In this document: piece after piece, positions 1 to 11,581 of the stretch
Numbering within the stretch: position 1 is the stretch's first letter
Layout: every line of letters begins with the position of its first letter
Source: Avena insularis
Taxonomy: Eukaryota > Streptophyta > Magnoliopsida > Poales > Poaceae
Assembly: GCA_023614405.1 (NCBI GenBank)
Contig: CM042692.1
Location: 119,095,503 to 119,159,502 of the forward strand
Reading direction: 5' to 3'
Length of the DNA: 64,000 bases
The notes under the pieces: model-generated
Databases searched by the model: none
What the model was told of the DNA's origin: nothing
What the model saw: only the letters and a program-made list of their open reading frames with translations
Position numbers and translations under genes: made by a program

Positions 1-252
1 TCACAAAATCCCAAACGTGTGGAGATCCCAAACGTGTGCTCACTCTGGGTTCTACGCCCTGCTTGGCTGACATAGATGTCACGCAGATCGTCTCCACCAA
101 CCGTTGATCCTATGTGATCCAATGGGCAGGATAACCCCTCCCCTCTCCACTTTTTTTATGCATGGTCAATCCGTGCCACCTCTCTATCCGTGCCACCGAT
201 ACTTTACCTCCATAAACAAGTGAAAATCCATCTATCTAACTAAAATAAATGA
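1..252. other. Intergenic, no gene seen
   Basis: No coding signal was seen. A short direct repeat (cccaaacgtgtg) occurs twice within the first 40 bases. The rest is ordinary mixed-composition sequence lying 3' of the minus-strand acidic gene. Confidence 0.4.
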
Positions 253-704
253 TTATATTTTGAAGAAGCCATCGTCTTTGTCTTCTGGTTCGTCCTCGTC
301 TTCATCAACGCCATGGTCCCTGCCATCGCCACTGTCGATGTCCTCCTCTGACGACTCGACACTGCCCCTTCCTTGAATAAGCGCGCTATCTCCTTGTCGG
401 AGTCCTCCTCCTCCTCCTCTTCGTAGTCCCATGGGTCCAGATCACTCTCCTCCGCTTCTGCCTCCAACTGATCGGTGAACGCCTCCTCGTTGGCCGAGTC
501 AGACTCGTCCAAATAGCTATCTCCTCTCTTCTTCCTGGTCTTCTTCTCGTTCCTCTTCTTGTCCGTACTCGCCGGTGCAACACGCGCCCCCGTCCTAGCT
601 GCTGCTTTGCACTCGTCCGATGCTGCAGGTACCCCATGCTCCTCCTGTGCGGCCGATACGAGCTTCGACGTCACGGTGTCCTCGAGTGCCGATGTCGATG
701 GATC
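253..704 (-). pseudogene. Acidic low-complexity protein gene, last exon, frameshifted
   Basis: I do not recognise this gene. The minus-strand frame is open from about 704 and encodes a basic stretch (KKRNEKKTRKKRG) followed by a long Asp/Glu-rich region (DPWDYEEEEEEDSDKE). The continuous frame then becomes Arg/Thr-rich. A neighbouring frame instead carries on an acidic tail (VESSEEDIDSGDG, then DEDEDEPEDKDDGFF) and ends in TAA at 253-255, so a small indel around 362-375 has probably shifted the frame. No ATG opens the exon. The upstream bases TGCTAG/G look like a splice acceptor, so earlier exons probably lie between 705 and about 900. A basic-then-acidic composition would suit a nuclear or chaperone-like protein, but that is only inference. 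Confidence 0.4.
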
Positions 705-1528
705 CTAGCATGGTCAGACACGACGTGCTGCCTCAGCAGGCGACTCACGAGCGTGAACGATGCAGCGAAGAGCTGGGGACGCATGACGGTCAGTGGATGG
801 CTTGGACCTGCCATTGCCACGGCGAGGGGGCATCGTGCTCGAGGTAGTTGCTTCGAATGGTCGATGGCGGGTACACAGAGTGGGGTGCCGATCTGATCAA
901 GGATGAGCAGCGGTTTCGTGCGTTGTGTCCACGCATGCATTTGTCGATTATCAAAAAAAGAAATAAGTAATATCTCGCGTACTAAACATAATTTCAACAC
1001 AACAAAAGTGGCACAGCGTATTCTAGACTCGTAAATATCTCGCGTGTGCCTGTCACGTGGAGTTCGACAGAGTTCGATGTGCTGACGTGATCGTGCAGTA
1101 GTTGCACGCATCATTGCCCCATCAACACGTGACACACGCACCCGGGATGTGCACCCCGATTCCTGTGATGACCACCTGGCTCGCAATCCCCTTATTATAT
1201 ACTGGATTTTGGGTGGCGCCGAAGACCATTGAAGTGTCCATCGCAATAAAGACAAGTCCCATCGATTCGCTACCCCTGCCTCCTTGGCTTCTTTGAGAAG
1301 GTAGACCGTACACGGTGGTCTTGTATAATAGTACTAGTACTACTGGACCACGCCTGTATTCTTTGACTCTTCTCCCACAATAATCACTATATCCTTCCTC
1401 CACTAAGGAGGGGGAGAGGTCGGTCGACGATCCTCGCGGAGAAAAGGGAGAGAAATCGCCGTCAGGCACTTCTTGCTCTACCAGCCGCTCAAGCCCACCC
1501 TCTCATCGAGGCCCAATCTCCCCTGACA
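705..1528. other. Region between two divergent gene relics
   Basis: This stretch separates the minus-strand acidic gene from the plus-strand coiled-coil gene and probably holds the 5' ends of both. A minus-strand ATG at about 827 opens a short frame that ends in a consensus donor (CTC/GTGAGT) at about 750. The implied intron would be only about 45 bp, too short for a plant intron, so I do not call this exon. The open minus frame at 671-1255 has no recognisable domain. Confidence 0.3.
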
Positions 1529-2582
1529 ATGGCGCCGAATGTTCTAGCAGGCGAGGGCTCCTCCCGGTACGGTCTTCTTGTTCTACTTCTTCTCCATCTC
1601 CCTCTCCATCATGATCTTATTCAGCTTCTTCTTGTTTTTCTTCTTCTTCTTGCTCTTCCTCTTCTACGTATTACAGGATGGCCGTGGAGCCCGAATACAC
1701 CATGACGAGGACGTTGCAGGACCAGTTCGGCCCCATTCCATGTCTCAACGAGGTAGCAAATCTCCACGCTGTTATTTTCCGAGTTGTGATGTGGATTTAT
1801 TAGATCCTGTCCGACCCACATTGGTTTTTCTTCTTCTTTTGCAAGTTGTATTAGTTTTCATGAATATGACTGGATCTCTTGGTATTTCCTTAATACCGCT
1901 ATTCATAGATTCACTATGGATTTTTTGTGATTAGGATTAGTTTATCGTGGTCATGAATAGATCTCTAGGTCCATTTTTTAACACTGCGGTCAATAGATTC
2001 AACGGGGATTTTTTTGATCTGTATTAGTATTCACCTGGAACCTGGAGTGTAACTATAGAATTCCTATTTCAATTAACATGAACGATGCAGCAATCGAAGG
2101 CCGAGTACCGTGACAAGGTGGCCGCGATCAGTTCCAAGATTGTCAACCAACATGAGCTTGCACGCTCCTTCACCCAAGCTAATGAGATCCTACGCAAGCA
2201 ATTATCTATGCAGAAGGAGATCTCGCTAGATTTTGCATGTGACATCGTGAGGCTACAGAAAGTGCTCGACCGTAACTTGAACATGCAAGAACAGGCCATC
2301 AAGATAAGCAACGAGATCATGGAGGAGAAGAAGAATCTCGTGGAAAGATGCATTCTCCTGGAGGATGAAGTCAGCAAGGCACTCAGAGGACGCGTCGAGG
2401 ACACCAAGGCTACCATCTGATCCTACCATGACAGGAACTGTTGCCTGGATGCAGTGAAGGAGATGAAGGAGGACATGAGCAGAGGGATCACCATACTCGA
2501 GGGTGTTCGGAAAGAGAACGAGGAGCTAAGGGCATGTCTGGAGGCGTATCGGAGCAATGCCCAAGTCTTCTTCCCATTATAG
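1529..2582 (+). pseudogene. Three-exon coiled-coil protein gene with a premature TGA
   Basis: Three exons splice in frame: 1529-1566 (start MAPNVLAGEGSSR), 1677-1752 (MAVEPEYTMTRTLQDQF..., ending before GTAGCA) and 2091-2582. Boundaries are CG/GTACGG, TTACAG/G, GAG/GTAGCA and GATGCAG/C, and phases agree at both joins. Exon 3 is a Lys/Glu/Gln-rich coiled coil with heptad-like leucines (ILRKQLSMQKEISLDF; VRLQKVLDRNLNMQEQ). The frame meets TGA at 2418-2420 and then continues coiled-coil for 53 more codons (VKEMKEDMSRGITILEGVRK, then ENEELRACLEAYRSN) to TAG at 2580-2582. The TGA is therefore probably a CGA-to-TGA nonsense change in a protein of about 200 residues. No known family is recognised. 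The C-terminal ENEELRACL resembles the end of the exon at 16,562-16,930, which may be a paralogue or part of the same locus. Confidence 0.55.
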
Positions 2583-2933
2583 GGTGCAATAAGAATCCTA
2601 GGGCAACTCCTTATCTATCTAGACATGTGTTGGTTTTCATGTTCATGAATGGACACCATGTGCTCTTTCCATTATGTATCTGGACATGGGTTTCTACATT
2701 ATGAGTTTGTCACTCTCCCACTACTATTTGGTGATATTGGGAAAAACCTACAGCACACTAAACTGCAAATAAATCTTATTTGTCTTTGAAATTGAAATTA
2801 TGAAAGTGCCACTAGTCGATTCATAAAATGTTGATTAGTCCTAGATTCCTTCTTCCTTGAAATTATGACAGTGCCACTAGTCGATTCAGTTAATTATGGA
2901 AAGTAACAAGCTTGTCTTGATGAACTGAACAAA
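2583..2933. other. Non-coding flank upstream of the retrotransposon
   Basis: No coding signal. The segment reads as 3' UTR followed by AT-rich intron-like sequence. The string agtgccactagtcgattca occurs twice, about 60 bp apart (around 2808 and 2870), so it holds a small local duplication. It ends at the CCATA target duplication. Confidence 0.4.
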
Positions 2934-2938
2934 CCATA

Positions 2939-5900
2939 TGTAACATCCCAAAACTTCAATCCAAGAGTATCAAAGATCAAATCATCCAAATTTAGGATTA
3001 ACAAAAACTTTTCCATATTTAAAATAAAAGCATTCATATATGTGTGCATTTAAAATAGGAGTTGTTTTAAATTGCCATGATTGTGTGATCCTTTGCTTCT
3101 AAAATGTTTCTTAGGTGATTTAAACATCATCTACATCATTCTCAAAATTTTCCTAAAAGAAATCAAATAAAAAAGAATTAAAATAAAGGAATGGTCATTT
3201 TGCCAAAATTAACTCCCATGTCTACTTTGGCTATTCCTAGTACTCAAAAATTAACAGAAACAATTCTTGATCTTTGCACCCCTTGCTAGTACACATAATG
3301 AGGTACCAAGGCCCACCTTTTGATCTTCTAAAAACCTTTTGTAAACTATTTTAAATAACAGTTCAAAATTGAATCTTTATCATATGGGAAGATTCCACTT
3401 TTTCAAAAACCACTCAGACAAGCTCAACTTTCAAAACCCAAGCATCTGCAGACTCACCAGCACCAACTTAGCACACCCACCAAAAATATTTTCAAAAATT
3501 CAAAACTTGAGTTCTTGCGGCCATTTCATCGAACAAGTGGCAGACACAAATCAAATAAAAACCAAACACTATTATGAGCAATGATTGAAGCCTAACTTGT
3601 TCCCTCTCTAGCTCACAACCATCTCAGTAGATCAGCTAGCAAGTTAAACCAAGCACTAGACTCACTATAAGCTGGGCAATGACATCAATGGTGAACAGCC
3701 GAAGCTCACCATGCCACCCAAGTGGAGACATCAAGCTAGGAGGAGATTTAGCCGTGCCAACCTTGTCTAGGAGGCAGCCCACCGTCCATCGCCACTCCCT
3801 GTCCAGCGCCCGAACCTTGCCAACCTCTGGAACACACGCACGGACCGCGCCCAGCCCGCCAGCAACCATGCCGAGCATGCGCTAGAGCACCACCCTCGAC
3901 CGATGCCCACAGACCGCGCGCCGCCCTTGCCGCTTGCATACATGATCGCCACCGACCCAGGAGACCGCCAGACATCCCCGTTCGCTGCCCCATGACGCAC
4001 AGCCACCGCTCGTCGTCGAAGACGCCGCCTCTGCCGCGCAGAGCATCGCGTGTTCCAGACCAAACCGCACCGCCCCACGTCTCGCCACCGTGTAGTTGAG
4101 CATCGCCAGGGAGCACCGCACCGCCCCTACCGTCGCCCATGCCGATAGCCGTCTGTACCATCGACCATGACGATCTCACCGTGTGCCCCGTCGGTCCCCT
4201 CTCGCCACTATAAATAGAGGCCACCCCCAGACGATTTGAGCACACCATCTCACTTACCACCTCTCACACTCACTCCCCACCGCCAGCCTCAGCCGCTCGA
4301 GCACCAGAGCGCCGGAATTGCAGCCGGAGCCGCCGCCTCGGGAGGAGAAGGGCGTCGTTGATCCAGGACGCCCCAGGAGAAGCTGTCGGTACCAGGAGGT
4401 TCGCCGTCGTTGACTTTGTCGTTCGCCCGCCTCGCCGACCCTCGCCTGAACCCCGGTGAGCCCCTAACGACCCCCACTGGCCGCGCTAGGGTTTTGTCTC
4501 GCCGGCGTTGCCCAACGTCGACGATGACCCTCAGCCGTTGGATTAGAACCAGATCGCACGGCCACCGTTCGCCCGTACCGCTTCGCGTGTTAAGTGCCGC
4601 TGACAAGCGGGACCCCCTGTCAGCTGAGCCCTGTGCCGCACAGCGCCACTGGGCCGGCCCATTTCGTTCCCGCGCGCGTTGGAAATTCAAATTAGGATTT
4701 TTCTTTTTAGTTAGAATATAGTTTCTGTCCTGTGTTTCAAAAATCAATTCTGTGAGTTTGACAAATCCAAATTGCATGAAACTAATTTTGTCTGAAAGGT
4801 ATTGAAATGCTCTATCCAAGCCCGTTGGATTTAGTTCAATTAGATTTATAGATCTCTCCTAATAAAAATGAGAAGACAGAAGCTTTTACAACTGGCAACA
4901 TTTTTATAAAATCAACCAAGTTAGCTTTTGAGTTGATTCCAACTCTCAAAAATCACATTTCATCATATCTATCCAAATATGTAATAATCTTAAGGTTTAC
5001 ATGCAGTGACTTTGGACTAGTACCAAAATAATGCTATATAGGCATTTCTAGTCACTTTAAATCATTAAATAATAAACTTAAACTAAAGTAATATTGATCC
5101 AACCTTTAAATCTCATTCCCACCTGTGGAATATGTGGTGAGGACATGTGTCCACATGATCTCATATTTTGGTGGTGAATATTAAATTTTAGTTAACATTT
5201 CAATGAGTAGAAATTACTTTTCTAAAATAAAAAGATTAAAACTATTGAATTAAAACTTGTAATTTTTGTGATGACAATAGATCATCAATTGTGTGCTTTA
5301 GAATGCTACTTAGCCTAGTTAAGTATTGTTTGGTGATTGTGCACTCCCTATGTATTTCTAGACGATAGTACCGACCAAACTCTCGAGGAGGAGGAGTTCT
5401 ACCAGGAAGAAGAAGAAGAAGACAACTTCAACCACTTCACCAACCAAGGCAAGCTATTAGTGGCAAGCTAACCCTTGCAAACTTACCTTAGCAAGCTATG
5501 GTTAGCAAACTAGAATAAACTAGATGGTTTAGCAAAGATGCCTTAAGCATTCTTTAATCACACCCCTTTTCACTATTAATGCCCCAAGTCTCATGGACAA
5601 GTTTTACCCCACCTTAGATTATATAAAGTTCTTTAATTAATTTTGAAGGTAGCATAAAGAGTATAAAACATGACCTAATTAGAAACCCTTAGATGTCATT
5701 CTATGGCATGAGATTGATCCCACCTTTCCACCTTAGTGAACACTCTTAACCTAGTGTTTTAGAATAGATTAAACTTGAGTCACTTTAGATGGAGACACTT
5801 GGTGAAAATGAGTTATGAAAACCTTGGAATGATGAGTCATTCTATTGAGATGTTTTGACATGTGTTGAGAAACACAATTGGTTTATGATGATGAAAATGA

Positions 5901-6907
5901 TGAGGCATGAGTCTTAATTTTTTTTTATAAAACTGATGGTTGGATTCGGATGCGATACCATTCCAAATTTACCGTACAACCACATTACCTGAATTGGGTA
6001 AGGCTTAGCTGGAAATTTATATGCATTAGTATTAGTTCCCTCACGGGAGAGGTTTGAGCTGAGGCTACCTCTCAATGATGACCACCTATGCAGTGCCCAA
6101 GATGACTGATGGTCATGGTTGGGAGGCCATGCTCATAGGATAGGTGCTTATACTAGGGTGTGTAATGGAAAGGTTATGTTTGATTATCTGCATACTAAGT
6201 ATGATGATTCAGGGTTATCCCTGACAGATGTATCGAATCTTGTGGTGAAAGTGTACCACCTCTGCAGAGTGTCAAACTATTCGAATAGCCGCGTCCATGA
6301 TTATGGACCGATTGGGATAGCCATCTTGTTTCGTTGTCAGATGTTTTCTAAAGACCTTGAAATGAATGATGAACCTTGACTTGACCACAACAGTGTTGTG
6401 TAGATGATAGTAGCTTCCCAACTTAAGTGATTCTAGACTTTTATTTTATCTTTTCTTGTTTCAGAACTCAGCTTAGGTTTCAAACTTAACTTGATAGTTA
6501 TTCTTTCATTTCAGTACTTTAACTTAGAATCATAACCCTTGCTAGTAGTAGTTTGCGAGTACTTAAAGAGTACTCATGGCTTTTGTCCCTGGCTATTATC
6601 ATGGCCAGACTATGAAGGAGATTATCAAGATGATGGTCAGCAAGACGGCTATGATAACTAGGACTATCGCCTTCGTCGGCATTACTGTGCCCACGAAGAT
6701 GGACCCCACTACGCTATCGTTTATTTCCGCTGCTTGTTGTATTAAAGACTGGATCATGAGATCCTTATTTGTGTAAAACCTTATGTATGGTTTGTAATGG
6801 ATGATGTACTATGATATCCAATCCGTTATGTGTCGCAAAAATGGTAATCCTGGGATTGCGAGGTATGGCATAACGGGCATCTGGGATTAAAAATCCGGGT
6901 GTTGACA
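2939..6907 (+). repeat. 5' LTR of the chromovirus (3,969 bp)
   Basis: It begins TGTAACATCC and ends GTTGACA directly before the primer binding site. A GC-rich, C-biased block at about 3,680-4,690 contains a TATA box (CTATAAATAGAGG, about 4,208-4,220), marking the likely U3/R promoter. The remainder is AT-rich. Small open frames in the GC-rich block recur in the 3' LTR and are composition artefacts. Near 6,278 it carries the TATTCGAATAGCCGCGTCC motif that recurs in the other gypsy LTRs here. Confidence 0.93.
4208..4220 (+). promoter_or_regulatory. TATA box of the 5' LTR promoter
   Basis: CTATAAATAGAGG lies just downstream of the GC-rich block and is preserved in the 3' LTR at about 13,892. 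It is the best candidate for the core Pol II promoter of the element. Confidence 0.6.
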
Positions 6908-6910
6908 AGT

Positions 6911-6922
6911 TGGTATCAGAGC
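6911..6922 (+). other. Primer binding site complementary to initiator tRNA-Met
   Basis: TGGTATCAGAGC begins three bases after the LTR end. It is the usual plant retrotransposon site complementary to the 3' end of initiator methionine tRNA. Its position fixes the 5' LTR boundary and the plus orientation. Confidence 0.9.
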
Positions 6923-7141
6923 TCATCCTGACCATAGGAGACCCTAGTTAGAATGGACGTCAAACCCAAAAAACTTAGCTTCAAAACCAAAGTGAGTATT
7001 TATGAAAAACTATCTCCTCTCTTACCTTTGGAATTTTCTTCCTCTCAAAAAAATTCATGTTACTCAAAATTCTTACACTACTACTTAAAATTTTGACACA
7101 CTTGATCACTTCACTAACTTCCTCATCCTAAATTCTTGTAG

Positions 7142-7906
7142 ATGGAGACTCAGTTCAGCAAGTTTTACCAGTTGGGGAACGGAGGTCAACTGATCTTCGA
7201 GAGGGATCTGGTCACTGTCAGAGTTACTGGAACGCCCACATCCGGAGTTTCTTGGAGCTCAACTTCTAGGACCCCCAGGAGGAGACCTACAATGGCTAGT
7301 CACCGCAGATCTTCGAGGAAGCATTGAAGCACCAACCTCCGGGAGAATTCAGTTCTCTGTGAGAGAGAACAACTGGCTAGATGGATTCGCCAGGGCAATG
7401 CATGAAGCTCTCGCACGTCTATGTGCCCTCAGTGTCAACAAGATTCAAGGAACCCGTTTTGCCCACTATGCACGACGTGACTTCATGGGAATGCCGATGG
7501 AGATGCCAAGTCACCCAGAGTTGAGGCGCCAAGTGGAGAACCTTGACTTCTTGCTTCATGACCGATAGCAGGAACTGGACAATGCCAGAGAGTTAGCCAA
7601 CCAGAACCGTGCCATCGCCGACCAGAAGGCCCAGACTTTCACACTGCTCATCCAAGATCGCGGTCCTTTCGCCCGGCGTGCCAAGAAGGATCGCACCATC
7701 GCCCGTCTTCGCAAGAAGGTGGCAGACCTCGAGAAGACCGTCAAGGAGCAGGAAGCTTAGCTTGTAGCAAAAGAAGAAGAAGATGAGGGTGAAGACATCC
7801 AAGGAGATATGGATTCTTACCTCAGCAACGATGATGACTTTCTGGAGGAGGATGCCGTGGACTTCTACACTGAAGATGAAGACTCCGACTTCATCGATGA
7901 TGATTA
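7142..7906 (+). pseudogene. Extra ORF upstream of gag (coiled coil plus acidic tail), decayed
   Basis: Between primer binding site and gag lies a separate reading frame of about 250 codons, starting METQFSKFYQ at 7142. After a frameshift near 7,265-7,330 it continues in the frame holding FSVRENNWLDGFARAMHEAL and RFAHYARRDFMG, then a coiled coil (RRQVENLDFLLHDR, RLRKKVADLEKTVKEQEA) and an acidic tail (SYLSNDDDFLEEDAVDFYTE). In-frame TAG codons at 7566-7568 and 7758-7760 read naturally as former CAG codons. It has no CCHC knuckle and is not gag. Its role in the element is unknown; a capsid-associated or regulatory role is only a guess. Confidence 0.5.
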
Positions 7907-8155
7907 GATGCACTAGAGCACTGTCGTAGCATGAGATGTATCATCTCATTGAATCATAGCTTGCAGAATGGTTCTTCAAACCATCTGTTTTCCCTTTTAT
8001 TGTTGTGGTGTGTGTTGTATCGTGTGCTTGTTTGCATGAATGAAAAAGCAGTTAGTTGAGAAACCTGAGTCTAACTCAAAGTTTTAGCTTTGAAAACCTC
8101 AAAACCATGAATCTTAGAATTTCCCTCTTGCCCCTATATCTATCTAAATCTCCAG

Positions 8156-9050
8156 ATGCCTCGTGGAAACCAAGGAGGAAGCAGCTCGTCGCAGGACCCA
8201 ATGCTGCAGATCTTGCAGAATCTCATAGCGGATCGTGAAGCAAGCAGGGCCGAACGTCAAGCCAACTTAGCAACACTGCAGCAGATCGCCCAGATGGCTC
8301 TCAACAACCAAGGGCATGGAAATCAGGATCACCAAGGATCCAAACTTAAAAACTTCGAACACAAATCCCCAATCTTCAACCAATCGAGAACCCACTAGAT
8401 CTTGATGACTGGTTGCAGACCATAGAAAACAACTTAGAGGTTGCGAGTGGATCACGAATGAGAAAGTTCTATTCGCCACCCACTATCTGGCGGGGAGATC
8501 CAAGAGCTTGGTGGAATAGCATCCGCACTATGAACCAAGGTCAAGTGATGACCAGGAAGCATTCAAGGTCAAGTTCAGCCGCACCCGCGCGCAAGGTCTT
8601 GTCAACAGGATGAGAGATGAATTCGTGAGTTGAAGCAAGGAAGAATAGCGGTGGTAGAGTACCGTGACAAATTCTGTCACTTGCGGATATGCACCGATGA
8701 AATCAACACGGAGGCCAAGAAGGAGAGATTCTTGAGCAATTTGCATGATGAGATGCAGATCCTTGTCAACATCCGCTTCGATGATCTCGAAGAGCTAGTA
8801 GACTCGCCATTCAGATGGAAGGAAGATTAACCCGAATAGCAACCGCAAGCGTCGTATGATGCAGCAATATGGATCCAACAGTCACCAGAAGTACCGTCCC
8901 AACCCTTCACCAGGATATGCACCAAGGAACAACCGACCCTCGAATTCTCGCCCAAGCTACCCCAACCGTAGCGGAGGCAATCTGAAGTCCGGAGGAAACA
9001 ATCACAACTCCGGTAATGCCAATCATTTCAACCGTGCACCTCCCAAGAGC

Positions 9051-9087
<37 letters not shown>

Positions 9088-9371
9088 CTGCACCCAGAAC
9101 TGGCAGCAATGCGATACCGGTCGCAGCCAAAGACAAGTCCCAGATCACCTGTTTCGAGTGTGGAGTGAAGGGTCACTACTCCAATGAGTGTCCCAAGAAG
9201 ACTGCCGCCAATGCCCCTGTGAATGCCCCAGCTCAGCAGCAGCGTCGTGTTCAGCAAGGCAGGAGATTTGCCCTAGGGAACCCGCACAACATAACGTCGT
9301 CTCTTCCACATGAACGAAGCCGGAAGCACCAGATGCCGTGCTGGGTATGTTTTCTGTCAACTCAGTTTTAG
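8156..9371 (+). pseudogene. gag: gag (capsid and nucleocapsid), frameshifted
   Basis: The start is MPRGNQGGSSSSQDPMLQIL. Fragments in shifting frames keep the retrotransposon gag core (LDDWLQTIENNLEVA; KQGRIAVVEYRDKFCHLR; KKERFLSNLHDEMQILV) and then a Ser/Asn/Pro-rich linker. The nucleocapsid zinc knuckle CFECGVKGHYSNEC fits CX2CX4HX4C at about 9,151-9,192. An (AAC)n run at about 9,050-9,086 encodes a poly-Asn tract just before the knuckle. Frameshifts near 8,390, 8,450-8,520 and 8,830 and a premature stop at 8,396-8,398 prevent a full-length product. In life Gag would assemble the cytoplasmic particle and bind RNA. Confidence 0.75.
9050..9086 (+). repeat. (AAC)n trinucleotide tract inside gag
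   Basis: About twelve AAC units encode polyasparagine between the Ser/Pro-rich linker and the zinc knuckle. Confidence 0.8.
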
Positions 9372-9751
9372 CAAGAGTATTGTTTGATTCTGGAGCATCA
9401 CATTCATTTGTCACCGAAGAATTTGTATGCACTAGTAAGATCCGCCCAACCAACTTGAAGCATGTCATGATAGTTCAAATCCCTGGCTCAACTACCAAAG
9501 CTAGAAAATTTTGCAAAGCTGTACCTATCAGAATACATGGGATAGATTTTTATGCCAACCTAATTGTACTTGGAACCAAAGGTTTGGAAGTAGTACTAGG
9601 TATGGACTGGATGTCAAGGCATAGAGGACTGATAGACTGTGCTAAGAAAGCCATTACCATGACCAGTAGTTCTGGAGTAACCGTAGAACATATCTCTGAA
9701 ACCTTTCCCCGTCAATTCAAATGCAACAAAAGTGTAGCCACCTACCATTGA
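9338..9751 (+). pseudogene. Aspartic protease domain of pol
   Basis: The retroviral-type protease active site LFDSGASHSFV is present, with the DSG triad at 9,386-9,394. It is followed by the expected hydrophobic flap region and the conserved LGMDWMSRHRGLIDC block. It would cleave the Gag-Pol polyprotein. The domain is open through this segment but is cut off from RT by a stop at about 9,749, so no full polyprotein can form. Confidence 0.75.
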
Positions 9752-9765
9752 CCAAGTCCGAGTAG

Positions 9766-10550
9766 TTGAATACCGACGTATTCCCAGATGAATTGCCAGG
9801 TATGCCCCCGGATAGGGATATTGAGTTCATTATCAAACTAATCCCCGGAACCGGACCTATAGCCCAGAGACCTTATACCATGAACCCCTCAGAGTTAGTG
9901 GAATTGAAGAAGCAGTTGGATGCCATGTTAGCAACAGGCTTGATTCAGCGCGCCTTGGAGATCACCGGTGTTATTAAATCGACAAGAAATATGGAGGCAA
10001 CCGTGCATTGCACAGATTACGAAAATTGAATGATGTCACCATCAAGAACAAGTACCCTTGCCAAAGATAGAGGATCTATTTGATCATTGATTTGGAGCTC
10101 GGTATTCTCAAAGATTGATCTTAGGACTGGTTATCACCAACTTAAGATTCGGTACAGCGGATATTACGAAGACCGCCTTTACTACTCGCTATGGTTTATC
10201 TGAGTATACGGTTATGTCTTTTGGATTAACCAATGCCCGCTTATTTCATGAATCTCATGAATAAGATCTTTATGAATTTCCTAGATAAGTTTGTAGTTGT
10301 GTTTATTGACATCCTTATCTACCAAGTCGAAGAAGAGCATGAGCAACATCTGAGAATCATCCTAGGAACCCTGAGAGAGCATCAGTTATATGCCAAGTTC
10401 AGCAAGTGTGAGTTTTGGCTGAAAGAAGTAGGATTCCAAGACATATTGTGTCTGCCGGAGGAGTCTCTGTTGATCCCAGCAAGATCAAAGATGTCGAAGA
10501 ATGGGAAGCCCCAACCAATCAAACCCAAGTTCGTTCATTTCTCGGATTAG
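9766..10550 (+). pseudogene. Reverse transcriptase domain with broken active site
   Basis: Conserved gypsy RT blocks are visible: [34 protein letters not shown], then [17 protein letters not shown] and [14 protein letters not shown]. The catalytic FIDDIL motif reads FIDIL at about 10,302-10,316, meaning one Asp codon is gone by an in-frame 3-bp loss. Since both aspartates bind the catalytic metal ions, this copy cannot reverse-transcribe. The block between IQRALE and the NDVTIK motif is also scrambled by indels, and stops interrupt 10,070-10,250. Confidence 0.75.
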
Positions 10551-11563
10551 CGGGATATTATCGCAAATTCGTAGAAGGATTCTCGAGCATAGCCCGACCA
10601 ATGACCCAATTGTTGAAAAAGGACAAGAAGTTTGAATGGACAGACAAGTGTGAAGCCAGTTTCCGGGAGCTGAAGAAGACATTGATATCAGCCCCAATTT
10701 TGATCATGCCAGACATCAAGAAGCCGTTTGATGTGTATTGTGACGCATCCAAGATTGGCCTAGGATGTGTATTGATGCAAGAAGGCAAAGTCATCGCATA
10801 TCTGTCTCGACAACTGAAGCAGCATGAGCAGAACTATCCGACCCATGATCTTGTGCTAGCAGCAGTGGTTCTAGCATTAAAGACATGGCGTCATTATTTG
10901 ATGGGTAATCGCTATGAGATTTACTCAGATCATAAAAGCTTGAAGTATATCTTCACCCAGAAGGAGCTAAATATGAGGCAAAGAAGATGGATAGAGTTAA
11001 TCAAGGATTATGACCTTGACATTCACTATCACCCCGGCAAAGCCAATGTGGTAGCGGATGTTCTTAGCAGATTGCCGTGTAGGTTTAACACCATGATCAA
11101 AGAGAAGAAACCAAGTTTGTATGAGGAGCTGGAGCAGTTCAGGACTGAAGTAGTTAGCAAAGGATTCCTAGCTAGCATTCGACTTCAATCCACTTTGTTT
11201 AGCCAGATCAAGGAAGCCCAGAAGGGAAATGAGAGTATCAACGGGATCAAACATCGTATTGGTACAGGCAAAGTACCTGGATTCACCGAAGACGAAGAAG
11301 GAGTACTGTGGTACAAAGGACGTATCTGTGTTCCAGCAGATTCAGAACTGAAAGAAGTTATCATGAAGGAAGCTCATGATACCCTTTATTCTATCCACCC
11401 CGGAGGAACAAAGATGTATCAAGATTTGAAGGAGCAATTTTGGTGGCACAAGATGAAGCGAGATATCGGAAGCTACATCGCCAAGTGTGACATTTGTCAA
11501 AGAGTTAAAGCAGAGCATCAGAGACCTGCAGGATTGTTGCAATCATTGCAGATTCCGGAATAG
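10415..11563 (+). pseudogene. RT thumb, RNase H and integrase zinc-binding domain
   Basis: This long open stretch starts within the RT thumb ([19 protein letters not shown]). It continues with gypsy RNase H ([18 protein letters not shown] with a catalytic Asp; [28 protein letters not shown]), the linker, and the integrase HHCC domain ([33 protein letters not shown]). It ends at TAG 11,561-11,563, where the family usually has Trp, so this is probably TGG-to-TAG. It is the best preserved part of pol. Confidence 0.8.
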
Positions 11564-11581
11564 AAATGGGATTCCGTCGGG

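Noticed and set aside
1578..1934. 118-codon plus-strand frame starting with a Phe/Leu-rich stretch that looks like a membrane segment
   Set aside because: It spans the first intron (T/C-rich tract) and exon 2 in the wrong frame. The hydrophobic start is the intron polypyrimidine tract.
3748..4260. 170-codon minus-strand frame, with a near copy at 13,446-13,931
   Set aside because: It lies in the GC-rich promoter block of both LTRs, has shadow frames in other phases and differs by indels between LTRs. It is a composition artefact.
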